Positions 17,216-27,017 of a stretch of 64,000 bases of DNA are shown here, one piece after another. Numbering within the stretch: the stretch's first letter is position 1; each line of letters opens with the position of its first letter. The position numbers and the translations under genes were made by a program. The notes below the pieces were generated by a model that was not told the origin of the DNA, did not search any database, and saw nothing but the letters and a program-made list of their open reading frames with translations. The DNA is from Bog-473 sp963706555 (GTDB taxonomy: Bacteria; Actinomycetota; Acidimicrobiia; Acidimicrobiales; RAAP-2), in the NCBI GenBank assembly GCA_963706555.1, contig OY970164.1:4340001-4404000 (forward strand). The letters run 5' to 3'.

Positions 17216-17220
17216 GCAGC
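17216..17220. other. IS21 tandem junction GCAGC
   Basis: Five bases separate the right end of copy 2 (..GATTCACA) from the left end of copy 3 (TGTAAATC..). Such short spacers between directly repeated IS21 elements are the hallmark of the reactive tandem intermediate. No match to flanking target bases was found elsewhere in the cluster. Confidence 0.75.
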
Positions 17221-17358
17221 TGTAAATCACGGTTGAAAACGGCAGCACCCAAGAAACAAGAAAAATGGTCGAAAACGGCAGCACCTAAATAATCCCCGGA
17301 TCTGTTCGATCCCGCTTCAAGGCTTGGAGCCTGGACGGACGAGCAGAACGGGAGAAGG

Positions 17359-18856
17359 GTGCACACCGACATGGACCAATGGACCGAGATTCGACGGAAG
17401 GTACTGGTGGAAGGCGCGTCGAAGCGTTCGATCTATCGTGATTACGGGATCGGCCATCAAGCCCTCGCCAAGATTCTGGGCAACGTCGAACCTCCCGGCT
17501 ATCAGATGGCCGAGGCGCGCCGAAAGCCCGTGCTCGGGCGTCACCTGGCCACCATCGATCAGATCCTGGCCGACGACAAGGAGGCCCCGCCCAAACAGCG
17601 CCACACGGCGCGGCGCATCTTTGACCGGCTCCGGGACGAGTACGGCTACACGGGGTGTTACTCCCAGGTGCAAAGGGCGGTGGCGCAAGCCAGGGCGTCT
17701 TCGAAGGAGGTGTTCGTCCCGCTGTCGCATCCGCCGGGACACGCCCAGTTCGACTTCGGAGAAGCCACGGTCGAGATCGCCGGCGAGCGGGTCAAAGCCG
17801 CGCTCGGTGTCATCACGCTGCCGTATTCGGACGCCTACTTCCTCTCGGCCTATCCGCGTGAGTGCACCGAGACCTTCCAGGCCGCGCACGTTGCCGGCTT
17901 CGCCTTCTTCGGCGGGGTGCCGGTGCGGATCTCCTATGACAACACCACCATCGCGGTGGCCAAGGTGATGGGCAAAGAGCGGGCGCTGACCAAAGGATTC
18001 ATGACCCTCGAAAGCCATCATCTTTTCGACCACCACTTCTGCCGGGTGGGACGGGGCAACGAGAAGGGCCACGTGGAGAACCACGTCGGGTACTCGCGGC
18101 GCAACCTGTTGGTCCCGGTTCCGTCGTTCCCGTCATGGGCGGCGCTGAACAGGTACCTCGCCGCAGCGTGTTATGCCGACCTGTTCCGCAAGGTCCGGGG
18201 TAAGGCCGGCACCAAGGCGGAACGCCTGATTGAAGACCGCGCCGCCATGTTGGCCCTGCCGGCCGAAACCTTCGAACCCCGACGGGTGGTGCAGGGTCAT
18301 GCCAACTCGCTCTCCCTCGTGCGTTTTGACCGCAACGACTACTCGGTGCCGACCGCGCATGCCCACCACGAAGTCAGCGTCATCGGCGGGATCGAAGAGG
18401 TGGCGATCTGCAGCGGGACCGACGTGGTCGCCCGCCACCCTCGCCACTGGGGCAAAGAGCGCATCTCCTTCGATCCGGTCCACTACCTGGCCCTCTTGGA
18501 GCGAAAGCCCGGTGCGCTCGACTTCGCCCGTCCCCTCGAGAACTGGGGCCTGCCCGATTGCTTCGCGCTGCTCCGCCGCCGCCTCGAGGCCGACCTCGGC
18601 GACAAAGGGACGCCGCGAGTTCATCAAGGTGCTGCGGCTCTTGGAGAACGCCACGCTGCCCGCGCTGACCAAAGCGGTGGATGCGGCCATCACCATCGGG
18701 GCGACAGGATCCGACGCCATTGCCCTGATCCTGTTCCACCACGCCGAAGAACCGGTCGGGCTCTTCAGCCTCGACGGCCATCCGCACCTCAAGACGGTGG
18801 CCATCGACCCACCCGATCTCAGCGCTTATCAGGCCCTCACCGGACTGAGCGCATGA
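17359..18856 (+). pseudogene. istA: IS21-family IstA, frameshifted (copy 3)
   Basis: Identical to the other copies until an extra C near 18613 (GGGACGCCGCGAG instead of GGGACGCGCGAG). This shifts the frame at about residue 418 and the protein then runs on in a wrong frame to 18894. The DDE core lies before the shift, but the C-terminal ~80 residues are lost. Probably inactive unless complemented by copies 1 or 2. Confidence 0.85.
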
Positions 18857-18890
18857 GCGATTACAGCCGCCAAATGAAAGGAGCAACACC

Positions 18891-19703
18891 ATGAAAGCCA
18901 CAGACACCAAGTCCACCGTGCTCTTGCACCACCACCTCAAGACACTCCGTCTCCCGACGGTGGCGGCCGAGTGCGAGAAGGTGGCCACCCAGGCCGCAGC
19001 AGACAACGCCGATCATCTGGCCTATCTCTTGCGCCTGACCGAGCTGGAGCTCTTAGAACGCGAGAAACGCTCGGCGGAGCGCAGGGTCAAGTTCGCGCGT
19101 TTTCCGACCATCAAGACGCTCGAGACCTTCGACTTCGCCGCCCGGCCCTCGGTCAACAAGGTGCTGGTCGCCGAGCTGATGCGCTGTGAGTACATCGACA
19201 AGAAGGAGAACATCTTGATGGTGGGCAATCCCGGCACCGGCAAGAGCCACTTGGCGACCGCGCTGGCCGCTCAGGCCTGCGCCAAGGGTTATCGGGTCCG
19301 CTTCATCCGCACCACCGAGTTGGTCACCGCCCTCATCGAGGCGAGAGACGAGCGCAGTTTCCTGCGCCTGAAGGGTCAGTTCGCCAAACTGGATCTGCTC
19401 GTCCTCGACGAACTGGGCTATGTGCCCGCTTCCAAGGTCGGCTCCGAGCTGCTCTTCGACGTCATCTCGACCGCCTATGAGCGCACGAGTCTGATTGTGA
19501 CCACAAATCTACCCTTCGAGTCGTGGACCGAAGTGCTCGGATCCGAACGTCTCACGGGAGCAACCCTCGACCGGCTCACGCACCGTTGTCGCATCATCGA
19601 GACCAAAGGCGAGAGCTACCGGCTCCAAGACGCCAAGGCCCGCACGAGGCGCCAGAGCAAACCCGTCACCGAACCTGTGGACGAACCCACTCCCTCACGC
19701 TAA
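18891..19703 (+). CDS. istB: IS21-family helper ATPase IstB (copy 3)
   Basis: 270 residues, identical in translation to copies 1 and 2. Walker motifs and ribosome site are intact, so this copy can still make the helper even though its istA is broken. Confidence 0.93.
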   Translation: MKATDTKSTVLLHHHLKTLRLPTVAAECEKVATQAAADNADHLAYLLRLTELELLEREKRSAERRVKFARFPTIKTLETFDFAARPSVNKVLVAELMRCEYIDKKENILMVGNPGTGKSHLATALAAQACAKGYRVRFIRTTELVTALIEARDERSFLRLKGQFAKLDLLVLDELGYVPASKVGSELLFDVISTAYERTSLIVTTNLPFESWTEVLGSERLTGATLDRLTHRCRIIETKGESYRLQDAKARTRRQSKPVTEPVDEPTPSR

Positions 19704-19769
19704 CTTCACACAACCGAACTGCTGCCGTTTTCGACCATTTCGCGCTGCCGTTTTCGATCGTGATTCACA

Positions 19770-20539
19770 AATTTCATCCTGAAATGACACTTACAACAAA
19801 TCCGGCCCGCGAGGCGAAGGCCCCGCAAGCTACGAGGGCCGAGGCCGATGACGAAGCCGACCAGCGTTGGTTTGACGAAAACGAGGTACAGCGGTTCTTC
19901 AAGGCGGTGCGCGCCATTGAGAGCAAGAATGCCGATACACCCACTGCTCTGCACGTAGGCGCGGCATGGGCAATTCAGTACCACCTTGGATTGCGACCAG
20001 GGGAAGTGCGGGCGTTGTCATGGTCAGACCTTGAAGACGCCTCCGACACTCCGACCATCTATATCGGGCATGGTCAGAAGCGCTCAGGCGGCATGACAAT
20101 CGCTAGAGGGACCACGAAAACCCGAGACTCCCGACGCAAGCTTTACGTCCCTACTGATCTTCTGCCGACGCTGAAGACTCACAAGGCACTACAGGCGACA
20201 CAGCGAGCACTCTACGCACCCAACGCAAGGTGGAATCCCGATAATTTGATCTTCACTCGCCCTGACGGCACGCCAGTTTCAAAAGAAACCTACGCCCGCG
20301 AATTCAGCAAGGTCTGTGATCTGGCGAGTATCAAAGGTGCCACTCCGTATGCACTGCGGCACACCTTCTGCACGCTGTCGATCCTCGCGGGTGTCCCCTT
20401 GCCTGTCGTCGCTAAAATGATGGGTCACAAAGATTTGCGGATGGTCACTCAGGTCTATGGGCACGTAGTCAAAGACGCTGTGCAGGGATACGCGAACGTC
20501 CTGCCATCTGTGTGCTTGCAACTGGATAGGTCCACTTAG
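19770..20539 (+). pseudogene. Tyrosine recombinase/integrase, catalytic domain (5'-truncated by IS)
   Basis: The remaining ~255 residues are the catalytic domain: first Arg in LGLRPGEVRAL, Lys region GTTKTRDSRR, box II YALRHTF (Tyr replaces the first His of HxxR), then GHKDLRMVTQVYGHV with the nucleophilic Tyr. The N-terminal arm-binding and core-binding part was removed by IS copy 3; the first ATG left is 19784. Probably the integrase that once placed element A at tRNA-Val, now separated from its attachment site and lacking the DNA-recognition half. Confidence 0.85.
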
Positions 20540-20848
20540 CAAGAGTACTTAACGCATAATGAACTTCTTGGACCCGGCGGCGAGGGGCCCACCGATTTGC
20601 GTGGTTGGCATCCATCGATGCCGAGGGCGTTCACGATGAACGGATCGTTCTGGTCAAGTTTCAACACTGGTTGAGCGACAGAAATCGCATTCCATAGCTG
20701 TCCCTGCAGTCATTGAGTAGGGCTCCGCTTAGGTCATGCGTACCGCCGTCAGGCGATTCACGATGTTGTCCGACGATTGAGTCGCGAATGAGCAGCGCAA
20801 TGGCTGAGAAGCTTTTGCGTCACCGTGCGTACGCTTCAAAATGCTCGG
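20540..20848. other. Non-coding stretch after the integrase
   Basis: No sustained frame. Short protein-like bits in different frames (for example a WHPSMPRAFTMNGSFW segment near 20606) suggest decayed coding sequence. No repeat or hairpin is evident. Confidence 0.4.
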
Positions 20849-21561
20849 TCAGAGGATGGCTTCGCCCGCGTCGGGGTAGTCGGTGCTGAAGGCGAGGTCC
20901 CTGATCGAATCGAACTCGGAGCGAAGGGCGTCGAGTTTTGCCCCGATCAATCGGTAGGCGTCGCTGCCCAGGATCAAATGGTGTCGATTACCGCCAGAAT
21001 GCACTTCTTGATAGATCGCGGCTGCGGCGTTCGCCGGATCGCCTGGGAACTGCTCGGGTCTTATTCTCTCCATGATCTTGCGGAATCTGCCCGAAGTTGC
21101 TTCATAGTCGTCGATGATTGATCCGGCGAAGTGGCTCCGAGTTTCGATGCCGGTGCGGAATGAGCCGGGTTCGACCAAGAAGGCGCGCAGGCCCAGCGGT
21201 TCGATCTCTTGCCAGAGCGTCTCCGTTATGCCCTCGATTGCGAACTTGCTGGCGGAGTAGGTCCCGTTGACTGGCACACTGGCAATGCCGTCCATTGAGG
21301 AGATATTGACGATGGTGCCCTGCTTCCGTCTGCGCATGCCCGGGAGGACTAGGCGCATTAGTTCCACCGGAGCAAAGAAATTTACCTCAAACGTTGCCCT
21401 ACAAGCGGCCTCATCCTCTCCTCGAGCGATGGCTGCTTGATGTCTTCTGGACGGCGGGCCGTGGCAAGCACTGCGTCACCGCTCTCCAAGACGGCGGTCA
21501 CGAGTGCGGCGCCGAAACCACGCGATGACCCGGTGATCAGCCAGACCTTGCATCCATCCAT
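20849..21561 (-). pseudogene. Short-chain dehydrogenase/reductase with internal deletion
   Basis: The N-terminal piece has the Rossmann motif ITGSSRGFG (start ATG 21561 with AAGGAGG upstream). The C-terminal piece has ISSMDG, then YSASKFA (catalytic Tyr-x-x-x-Lys) and the PGSFRTGIE segment. Between ARRPEDIKQPSLEER and FEVNFFAPVELM about 55 residues are missing and the frame shifts near 21380, removing the NNAG region. Divergent from a TetR gene, so once the regulated enzyme of a small redox locus. Not expected to be active. Confidence 0.75.
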
Positions 21562-21584
21562 CGCCACGCCTCCTTCACCGACTA

Positions 21585-21656
21585 AACCATCTAGTTGGAT
21601 TGATATGACCATCCAACCACCGCGGCGGCTTCCTTGTCAATCCAACCAGTTGGTTG
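21585..21656. promoter_or_regulatory. Probable TetR operators between SDR and TetR genes
   Basis: CAACCA-GT-TGGTTG (21643-21656) is a two-base-centred palindrome. Related half-sites ATCCAACC occur at 21611 and 21640, and ACCATCTAGTTGGAT at 21587. All sit in the 108-bp divergent gap, the usual place for autoregulatory TetR binding. Confidence 0.55.
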
Positions 21657-21668
21657 TAATCTCCTTGC

Positions 21669-22229
21669 ATGCCCTGGGACTCACAGGACACGAGGCGGCG
21701 CCTGCTGGAGGCCGGGATCATGGAGTTCAGTGCCTACGGCATCGCCGGCGCACGGGTAGACCGGATCGCTTCAGCCGCCGAGGCCAACAAGCAGGCCATC
21801 TACGCCTACTTCGGCAGCAAGGACGCCCTATTCGCTGCGGCGTTCGAGGACCGCATCCGAGACTTCCATGCGTCGGTGCTCTTCGATGAGTACGACTTGG
21901 CCGAGTACGGCGGAAGAATGTTCGACAAGTTCGAGGACGCTCCCGAGACGCTGCGCCTAGTCCTTTGGTACCAGGTCGAGCGGGTAGCTGGACCCCCGCT
22001 CGCAGTGATCCTGGACTCGACCGAGGGCAAAGTCGGTCGAGTTGTGGCCGCCCAGCAGGAGGGCATAGTAACCAAGGCGTACCCGGCTGTTGCGCTGCTC
22101 TCTTTCGCCCGCTCAACCTCCCTGATGTGGCATACGCAGATCCCCGAGCGCGCTGCGCTGTTCCCATCCGATCGGTTTGACCGGCGAGACATGGTCGTCC
22201 GCATGATTCGGCAAATCCTTGAACAATAG
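21669..22229 (+). CDS. TetR family transcriptional regulator
   Basis: A 186-residue protein with the N-terminal TetR helix-turn-helix (RVDRIASAAEANKQAIYAYF, ~32-51), followed by SKDALFAAAFEDR and an all-helical ligand domain. It faces the SDR gene across palindromic half-sites, so it most likely represses that gene and itself. The target enzyme is now a pseudogene, which leaves the regulator orphaned. It overlaps the next gene by 11 bp. Confidence 0.85.
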   Translation: MPWDSQDTRRRLLEAGIMEFSAYGIAGARVDRIASAAEANKQAIYAYFGSKDALFAAAFEDRIRDFHASVLFDEYDLAEYGGRMFDKFEDAPETLRLVLWYQVERVAGPPLAVILDSTEGKVGRVVAAQQEGIVTKAYPAVALLSFARSTSLMWHTQIPERAALFPSDRFDRRDMVVRMIRQILEQ

Positions 22230-23031
22230 GACTGCGGAGCGCAGGGACAACGAGGCGCCGAAGGCGCCACGACGCCCGTCTATTGCCGCTCTCGGCGCCG
22301 TTGCGTTGATAGCTGTATTGGTTTCCTCAGACTTCTACGCAAGTAAGTTCTGGCTCGGCCATCCTGTGACGGCAGCGGTCCTCGCCTCTCTTACCGCCGT
22401 CTTGGTATCAGTCACGGTGATCGACGTTGTCCTCAACCGACGATCTGAACGCAGATGGCGGTTGCTCGCCCAGTACGCGCTCATGGAGTTGGCCGAGGCC
22501 GCACGCGGAGCGTGGGGTGTGCTTCTTGGTGTCATGGACGAAGGAAACAGCGGCAGCGACGATACGAGTGACCCATCCCAAGTCATCCAGGTTCTCGACT
22601 CGCCGGCACGGGCGCCAGCATTGAAGAGCAAGCTTGACACGATCCTGACTGACCCGCTCCGCCGGGATGAGCTCCGCGAATCGCTCGAACAAACCCTTGC
22701 CACCTCACGCGAGCTCATCAGTCGATGGGGAGCCGTCATGACCGGCTCCACCAGTTTCTCCGAACTTTTCGATCGTCACGTCGAAATGATCGGACGGATC
22801 CACGGACTGTGGTACTTCCTGGCCTATGGCAGACGGAGAGGGAGCCGATTTCGGTCCCCCGGAGGCAGCCACCGTGACGACTGGTTCGTCGACAACCTTC
22901 TCTCGATGACCCGCATTGCCATTCGCCTCGAAGATGAGACCTGGGCGATTGCGCTACGCGTCGTGCCACCCGACTGGTGGGACACCCGAACGGATGAACT
23001 TGCCGCGCCAGCACACGCCGCGACGCCATGA
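22219..23031 (+). CDS. Hypothetical membrane protein, 270 aa
   Basis: Starts at TTG 22219, overlapping the TetR end. Two transmembrane segments lie near the N-terminus (AALGAVALIAVLVSSDFYA ~24-42; VTAAVLASLTAVLVSVTVI ~50-68). A long soluble, helical, acidic region with DELRESLEQTLATSRELI follows, then a C-terminal domain rich in Trp (DDWFVDNLLSMTRIAI, PPDWW). No family is recognised. It is the last gene before the inner att site of element A. Confidence 0.6.
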   Translation: MNNRTAERRDNEAPKAPRRPSIAALGAVALIAVLVSSDFYASKFWLGHPVTAAVLASLTAVLVSVTVIDVVLNRRSERRWRLLAQYALMELAEAARGAWGVLLGVMDEGNSGSDDTSDPSQVIQVLDSPARAPALKSKLDTILTDPLRRDELRESLEQTLATSRELISRWGAVMTGSTSFSELFDRHVEMIGRIHGLWYFLAYGRRRGSRFRSPGGSHRDDWFVDNLLSMTRIAIRLEDETWAIALRVVPPDWWDTRTDELAAPAHAATP

Positions 23032-23149
23032 CCGGTCGAATCGAACTCCACCAGCCGATCAATCAGAGTGCCCACCATTGCACGAAAGGTTCCACCTCCC
23101 CGTCGTCGTCTCCGCCGAACTCAAGATCATCTTGCCCTGATCCCGGTGA

Positions 23150-23515
23150 CGTCTGGGTAGCCAGATGCTCCATACCTGACACTCGCCAGTTCAACGCACG
23201 AAGAGCCCGTTTTCCGTCGGTGCTTGCAACTGTGCAGGTGCAGTTAGCACCAGTAAGTAACGCAGTAAGTAACGGCACCCATTTTCGGAACCCTGCTCAG
23301 AAGCACTGGCAAGGGCAAAACGCCAATTGACAAGGGATTTGCCGGAAGCCAGCGTAAACGTATGTGCAATCGGAGCGAGAGCGTCATGCAAGTGCGCTAC
23401 CAACTGCGCCAACGGCCCCACTGCCTACTTTTCCTGTTCAGATGCTATTTTTCCCCTGCTCTGCCGACTGCAATTTCCCCTTGGTGAGTAACGCTGCACG
23501 TTACAAACATCGAAG
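23150..23515. repeat. att site 2: junction between elements A and B
   Basis: The left arm holds AGTAAGTAACGCAGTAAGTAACGG (first base 23252, two tandem 12-mers), 129 bp before the core. The core at 23381 is the tRNA-Val 5' half with one mismatch (ACCAACTG for ACCAGCTG). The right arm repeats CCTACTTTTCCTG and a single GTGAGTAACGCTGCACGTT. The mismatch shows this tRNA fragment is a drifting relic. It serves as the right end of A and the left end of B. Confidence 0.7.
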
Positions 23516-26500
23516 GGAGCCCAACCCTAGTCGTTGCATCAGCCGTTCCCAGGTCTTACACGGCCGTGGCCTGCGGCAATCTCCACGGACCTGCTCCTAC
23601 CCGTGTTGCTCGTTATGGCGCCGAATGCCGATGGACGGCACGTATGCCACACATCCCGCTTTGGGAATACGGGGGCATTAGGAGATATTCATGGCTCACT
23701 CCGCCCGCAGCACGAACGCGGTTGGGGTCCGTGCCGCGATCCGGCCGGGGAGGGCGGCAACGAGGTTGGCGAAGACAAGGGCACCAATGCCGACGAGTAT
23801 CACCGAGACCACCGGCACGGTGGGGTCGGGGACCGCATCAATGTTGCGGGCGAAGAGGGTCCAGAGCTGGCGTCCGAGGATGATCCCGACCGGGATCCCC
23901 ACGATGACGCCGACCGCCGCGGTCACCGTTGCCTGCCACGCGACCACAGCCGTGAGCTGTCGCGGGGTGAATCCGAGCGCCTTCAAGAGGGCGAGATCAC
24001 GTCTTCGGTGGCGGACCGAGGCGACGAGCGTGAGCGCCAGCGCGACGATCGCGCCTGCGGCGAGCCCTCCAGCGAGCACGACCGGCGTCGCTCCGATGCT
24101 CCGGTAGTTCACGACCTGGACGGGCTGCTGTGCGCCGAGAACGGTGACGTTGTTGCCGGCGGCCTTCGGGTCGCCAGCGAAGACTTTGTCGGAGACATCG
24201 GCGACGTGTTGCAAGTTGGCGCGGCCCGCCGTGGCCCCCACGCCAGGCCGGAGTCGCACGAAGACCATCTCCGGGCCGTTCAAGTTCGGGTCCGGGCTGA
24301 GGAGGGCCCCGTGGAATGCCTGCGGGACGATCCCGGGAGCGACCAGTGCCCCGGTGCCCATCGAGGTGTGGTCGGCGATGAAGCTGGAAAAGCCCACCGC
24401 GGGAAACGACGCGGAGCCGACGATCCGCACTCTGGTCGGTGGGATGTAGACCGGCGCGTCATCGGGGGCTCCGTATCTCACGATGACCGTGTCGCCGACG
24501 CGCTTGTGCAAGACGGCCAACGTCGCTGGACCCAACACGATCTGGTCCTCGCCGTCGAGCCCGTGTCCGGCCAGGACCGGTGGTGTCACGACAGGATGCG
24601 CACTGGCGCTTACCATCGTCGGTACGGTCTCCCCATCGATCTGGGAGTTCGCGACCTGTGCCCCGCTCCAGGCGGCGACGTCGGGGTCCGCGTTGAGCAG
24701 CTTGATGGCTTGGGGTGGGACGTCGGTGCTCGGGTTGAGCATGTAGTTCCAGTTCCACCCGTAGAGCGACGGCGTCGACACCAAGGTGTGCAGCCCGCTC
24801 GAGAAACCGAGGGTGGCAACCAACAGGGCGACCGCCAGGACGGTCCCCAACAACGCTGAGCGCACCGGCACGGCGGTGCGACCCCGACCCGGCTCGAGCG
24901 CGAAACGCACCCCCACGACGCCGGCCACCGGCACTCCTGCGGCTTCGGCACCGCGGGTGATGCTCGACCCTCGAGTCCTTCCCGACCCGATCCGTGACAC
25001 CCGGTGCGGTGCACCGCGATAGGCGAACGCGGCCGCGGCGGATCCCAGGCCGACGACCAAGAGCGCGAAACCAACGCCGAGGACCGTCCAGTCGAAGGCG
25101 ATCCCCGGATCGGGAAAGACGGGCCGCACCGGCCCGAAGGGGGAGAGCGGGGATAGTCCCCCCGCCACTGCGACGGCCAGAGCCGAGCCGAGGAGCACGG
25201 CGACGAGGACGCCGATCAGCCCGTCACCAGCGGCGGCGACCGGGCCGGCTCCGAGAGCCCGAAGCACCCTCCGCTCCTCGTCTCCCCACCGCAGTTGGCG
25301 CGAGATCGCCTGTATCCCCAACGCCAAGGCGACAAGGCCGGCGATGACCCCGAACGCACCGAGCGCGACCGACTCCGGCTTGACGGCCAGCTCCACCTGG
25401 GCCGCCACCACCGAGGTCGCATGGATCTCATACGCCGCGCCCGGCGGCAGGGTGCGGATGAACTCCTGCTCCACCGTGCGGGCAACCCCACTCCCACGGT
25501 CGAGCCGGAGCCCGTACTCCACCGGCGCAGCAGCGGCAGGGGACAGGCCGACAACCCGACGGATGAGGGCGGGGGTCACCACCATGAAGCCGTACGCCCG
25601 GTCAATGTCGTCTTGGACCACTTGGTTGTCGAACACGACGATCCCGACCAACCTCGCCCGCACGCGGAGGCGAGGCATCACCTCCGGAGTGCCGAAGCCG
25701 GCCTGTTCGGTCTGCGCGCTGGTATAGAACCCGAGCGATATCACCTGACCAACGTGCACGCCGATCACCTCGGCCGCGCTCGCGGTCATCGTGACTTCGT
25801 CGGTTCGTCCCGGATCGGCCAACCGGCCCTTGACGGCCGTCAAACGGTCCTGGACGGCCAATTCGCCGTCGACGCTGCCCACCGTCGTCACGTCATTTAC
25901 GGCGCCGACCAATGGAGAGCCGTCTGAACCGAGCGCCACGATTTCCGGCCCGGAGAGGACTCTGACCCGATGCACGCCGGGCAGGTGGGCGATCCTGGTC
26001 GTCAACCCCGCCGAGCCGAACGAGTGGTTGGAGTTCGGTGAGAATGCGGCGACGGTCAGGTCAGAGGGGTTGGTGCTGCCCAGGAACGTCGGATACGACG
26101 ACTGGGTCCTTCGTGCGCCCGCGATCGCACCCATGGCGAGGCCGCCCACGAGACCGACGAGCACGACGATGGCGAGGTATCCCCCCCACCGGCGGCCGAA
26201 GGTGGCCCGGAAGCGGTACCAGGCGACGCGAAGAACCTGATTCACATCACGAAGGACTTCCGACGATTGCAGCTGAGGAGCATTGCATGAAGTCTGGTGT
26301 CGCTGTCGCCAGTCGTCGAGGTGGCTACCCTCCTTTCGGACTTCGTACCAGCACCTCCTGGCCACGGATCGAAGCGCGGACGGTTCTGAATACCTGAGAC
26401 TCGTACCGATGAGCTGAAGCTAGTTATCGGCATTCTCTCGCCGGAGTGCACCGTTCGTAGGCGATTCCCTCTCGCCGACACGGGTGCCCCAGAATGCTCA

Positions 26501-27017
26501 GCCTTTCACCGCCGCGCTGTATCCCGGAGCGCCGGGATCGGGGCGCACAGAACGTTCGGCTGAACGAACTCAGGCGAACGCTTGTGTCGCGCCCGATTCG
26601 GCGTTCGGCCTTTCTTGACCCATTACCGCGAGCCAGTTCCCACAAGCCGATCGGCTCGCGGACCGGCACTCACGACATTGCAAGTGCTCGCAAAATCCGA
26701 ACGGCCGGAGCGCGAGGGGTGCCCCCGGGTGCCCTCGTTTGAGGCGCAGCAACGATCGCGGTCCCGGGGCGCCACCAGATCCCGGTGAGATTTGGTTAGC
26801 CAGACGTTCCACACGTGACACTCCCCAGTTCAACGCGAAGAGCCGCTTTGCCGTCAGTGCTTACAACCGTGCCGGTGCAGTGAGCTCCAGTAAGTAACGC
26901 AGTAAGTAACGGCACCCAATTGTGGAACCCTGCCCAGAAGCACTGTCTCAGGCAAAGTGCCGATTCACCAGGGATTTGCTGCGATCAGGCGTAAACGTAC
27001 GTGCAATCGGAGCGAGG
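23381..27017. mobile_element. Integrated genetic element B in tRNA-Val (3.6 kb)
   Basis: Bounded by att site 2 and att site 3, which share the core, a left-arm AGTAAGTAACG tandem at the same 129-bp distance, and about 230 bp of related left-flank sequence. It contains one gene, an FtsX-type permease, and no recombinase. This is the form of a cis-mobilisable element that depends on a related integrase; alternatively it is the remnant of a larger element. Confidence 0.65.
23696..26245 (-). CDS. FtsX/MacB-like ABC transporter permease
   Basis: ~849 residues. An N-terminal membrane segment (GGYLAIVVLVGLVGGLAMGA) is followed by a large extracytoplasmic MacB-type domain, a first FtsX block, a second extracytoplasmic domain, then the C-terminal FtsX block with the cytoplasmic RHRRRDLALLKALGFTPRQL loop. 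The start is uncertain: GTG 26245 (VNQVLRVAWYRFR) is preferred because upstream codons look random. No ATP-binding partner lies in element B. Such permeases export lipids, peptides or antibiotics, or act in lysis control; the substrate is unknown. Confidence 0.85.
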   Translation of the reverse strand: MNQVLRVAWYRFRATFGRRWGGYLAIVVLVGLVGGLAMGAIAGARRTQSSYPTFLGSTNPSDLTVAAFSPNSNHSFGSAGLTTRIAHLPGVHRVRVLSGPEIVALGSDGSPLVGAVNDVTTVGSVDGELAVQDRLTAVKGRLADPGRTDEVTMTASAAEVIGVHVGQVISLGFYTSAQTEQAGFGTPEVMPRLRVRARLVGIVVFDNQVVQDDIDRAYGFMVVTPALIRRVVGLSPAAAAPVEYGLRLDRGSGVARTVEQEFIRTLPPGAAYEIHATSVVAAQVELAVKPESVALGAFGVIAGLVALALGIQAISRQLRWGDEERRVLRALGAGPVAAAGDGLIGVLVAVLLGSALAVAVAGGLSPLSPFGPVRPVFPDPGIAFDWTVLGVGFALLVVGLGSAAAAFAYRGAPHRVSRIGSGRTRGSSITRGAEAAGVPVAGVVGVRFALEPGRGRTAVPVRSALLGTVLAVALLVATLGFSSGLHTLVSTPSLYGWNWNYMLNPSTDVPPQAIKLLNADPDVAAWSGAQVANSQIDGETVPTMVSASAHPVVTPPVLAGHGLDGEDQIVLGPATLAVLHKRVGDTVIVRYGAPDDAPVYIPPTRVRIVGSASFPAVGFSSFIADHTSMGTGALVAPGIVPQAFHGALLSPDPNLNGPEMVFVRLRPGVGATAGRANLQHVADVSDKVFAGDPKAAGNNVTVLGAQQPVQVVNYRSIGATPVVLAGGLAAGAIVALALTLVASVRHRRRDLALLKALGFTPRQLTAVVAWQATVTAAVGVIVGIPVGIILGRQLWTLFARNIDAVPDPTVPVVSVILVGIGALVFANLVAALPGRIAARTPTAFVLRAE

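Larger units (their letters stand above)
17221..19769 (+). mobile_element. IS21-family insertion sequence, copy 3 (2549 bp)
   Basis: Same ends as copies 1 and 2, one base longer because of an inserted C in istA. The left end abuts copy 2 across five bases. The right end (CACA at 19769) is followed directly by the truncated tyrosine integrase. No target duplication (left GCAGC, right AATTT). Confidence 0.9.
3423..23380. mobile_element. Integrated genetic element A in tRNA-Val (~20 kb)
   Basis: Bounded by two copies of the tRNA 5' half that both begin exactly at the anticodon loop (GCGTCATGCAAG at 3423 and 23381). The right-hand arms after the two copies are alike (CCTACTTTTCCTG, later GTAACGCTGCACGTT). 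The cargo includes small hypothetical genes, DUF6791-ThiF/DUF6527, a truncated Rep-like gene with operators, Rhs and integrase fragments, SDR/TetR and three IS21-family copies. The integrase at 19.8-20.5 kb is 5'-truncated, so the element is probably immobile on its own. This resembles tRNA-targeted actinomycete integrative elements (family knowledge); that type is inferred. Confidence 0.75.

Noticed and set aside
20825..21121. Plus-strand frame opposite the SDR gene
   Set aside because: Antisense to a recognisable SDR C-terminal domain.
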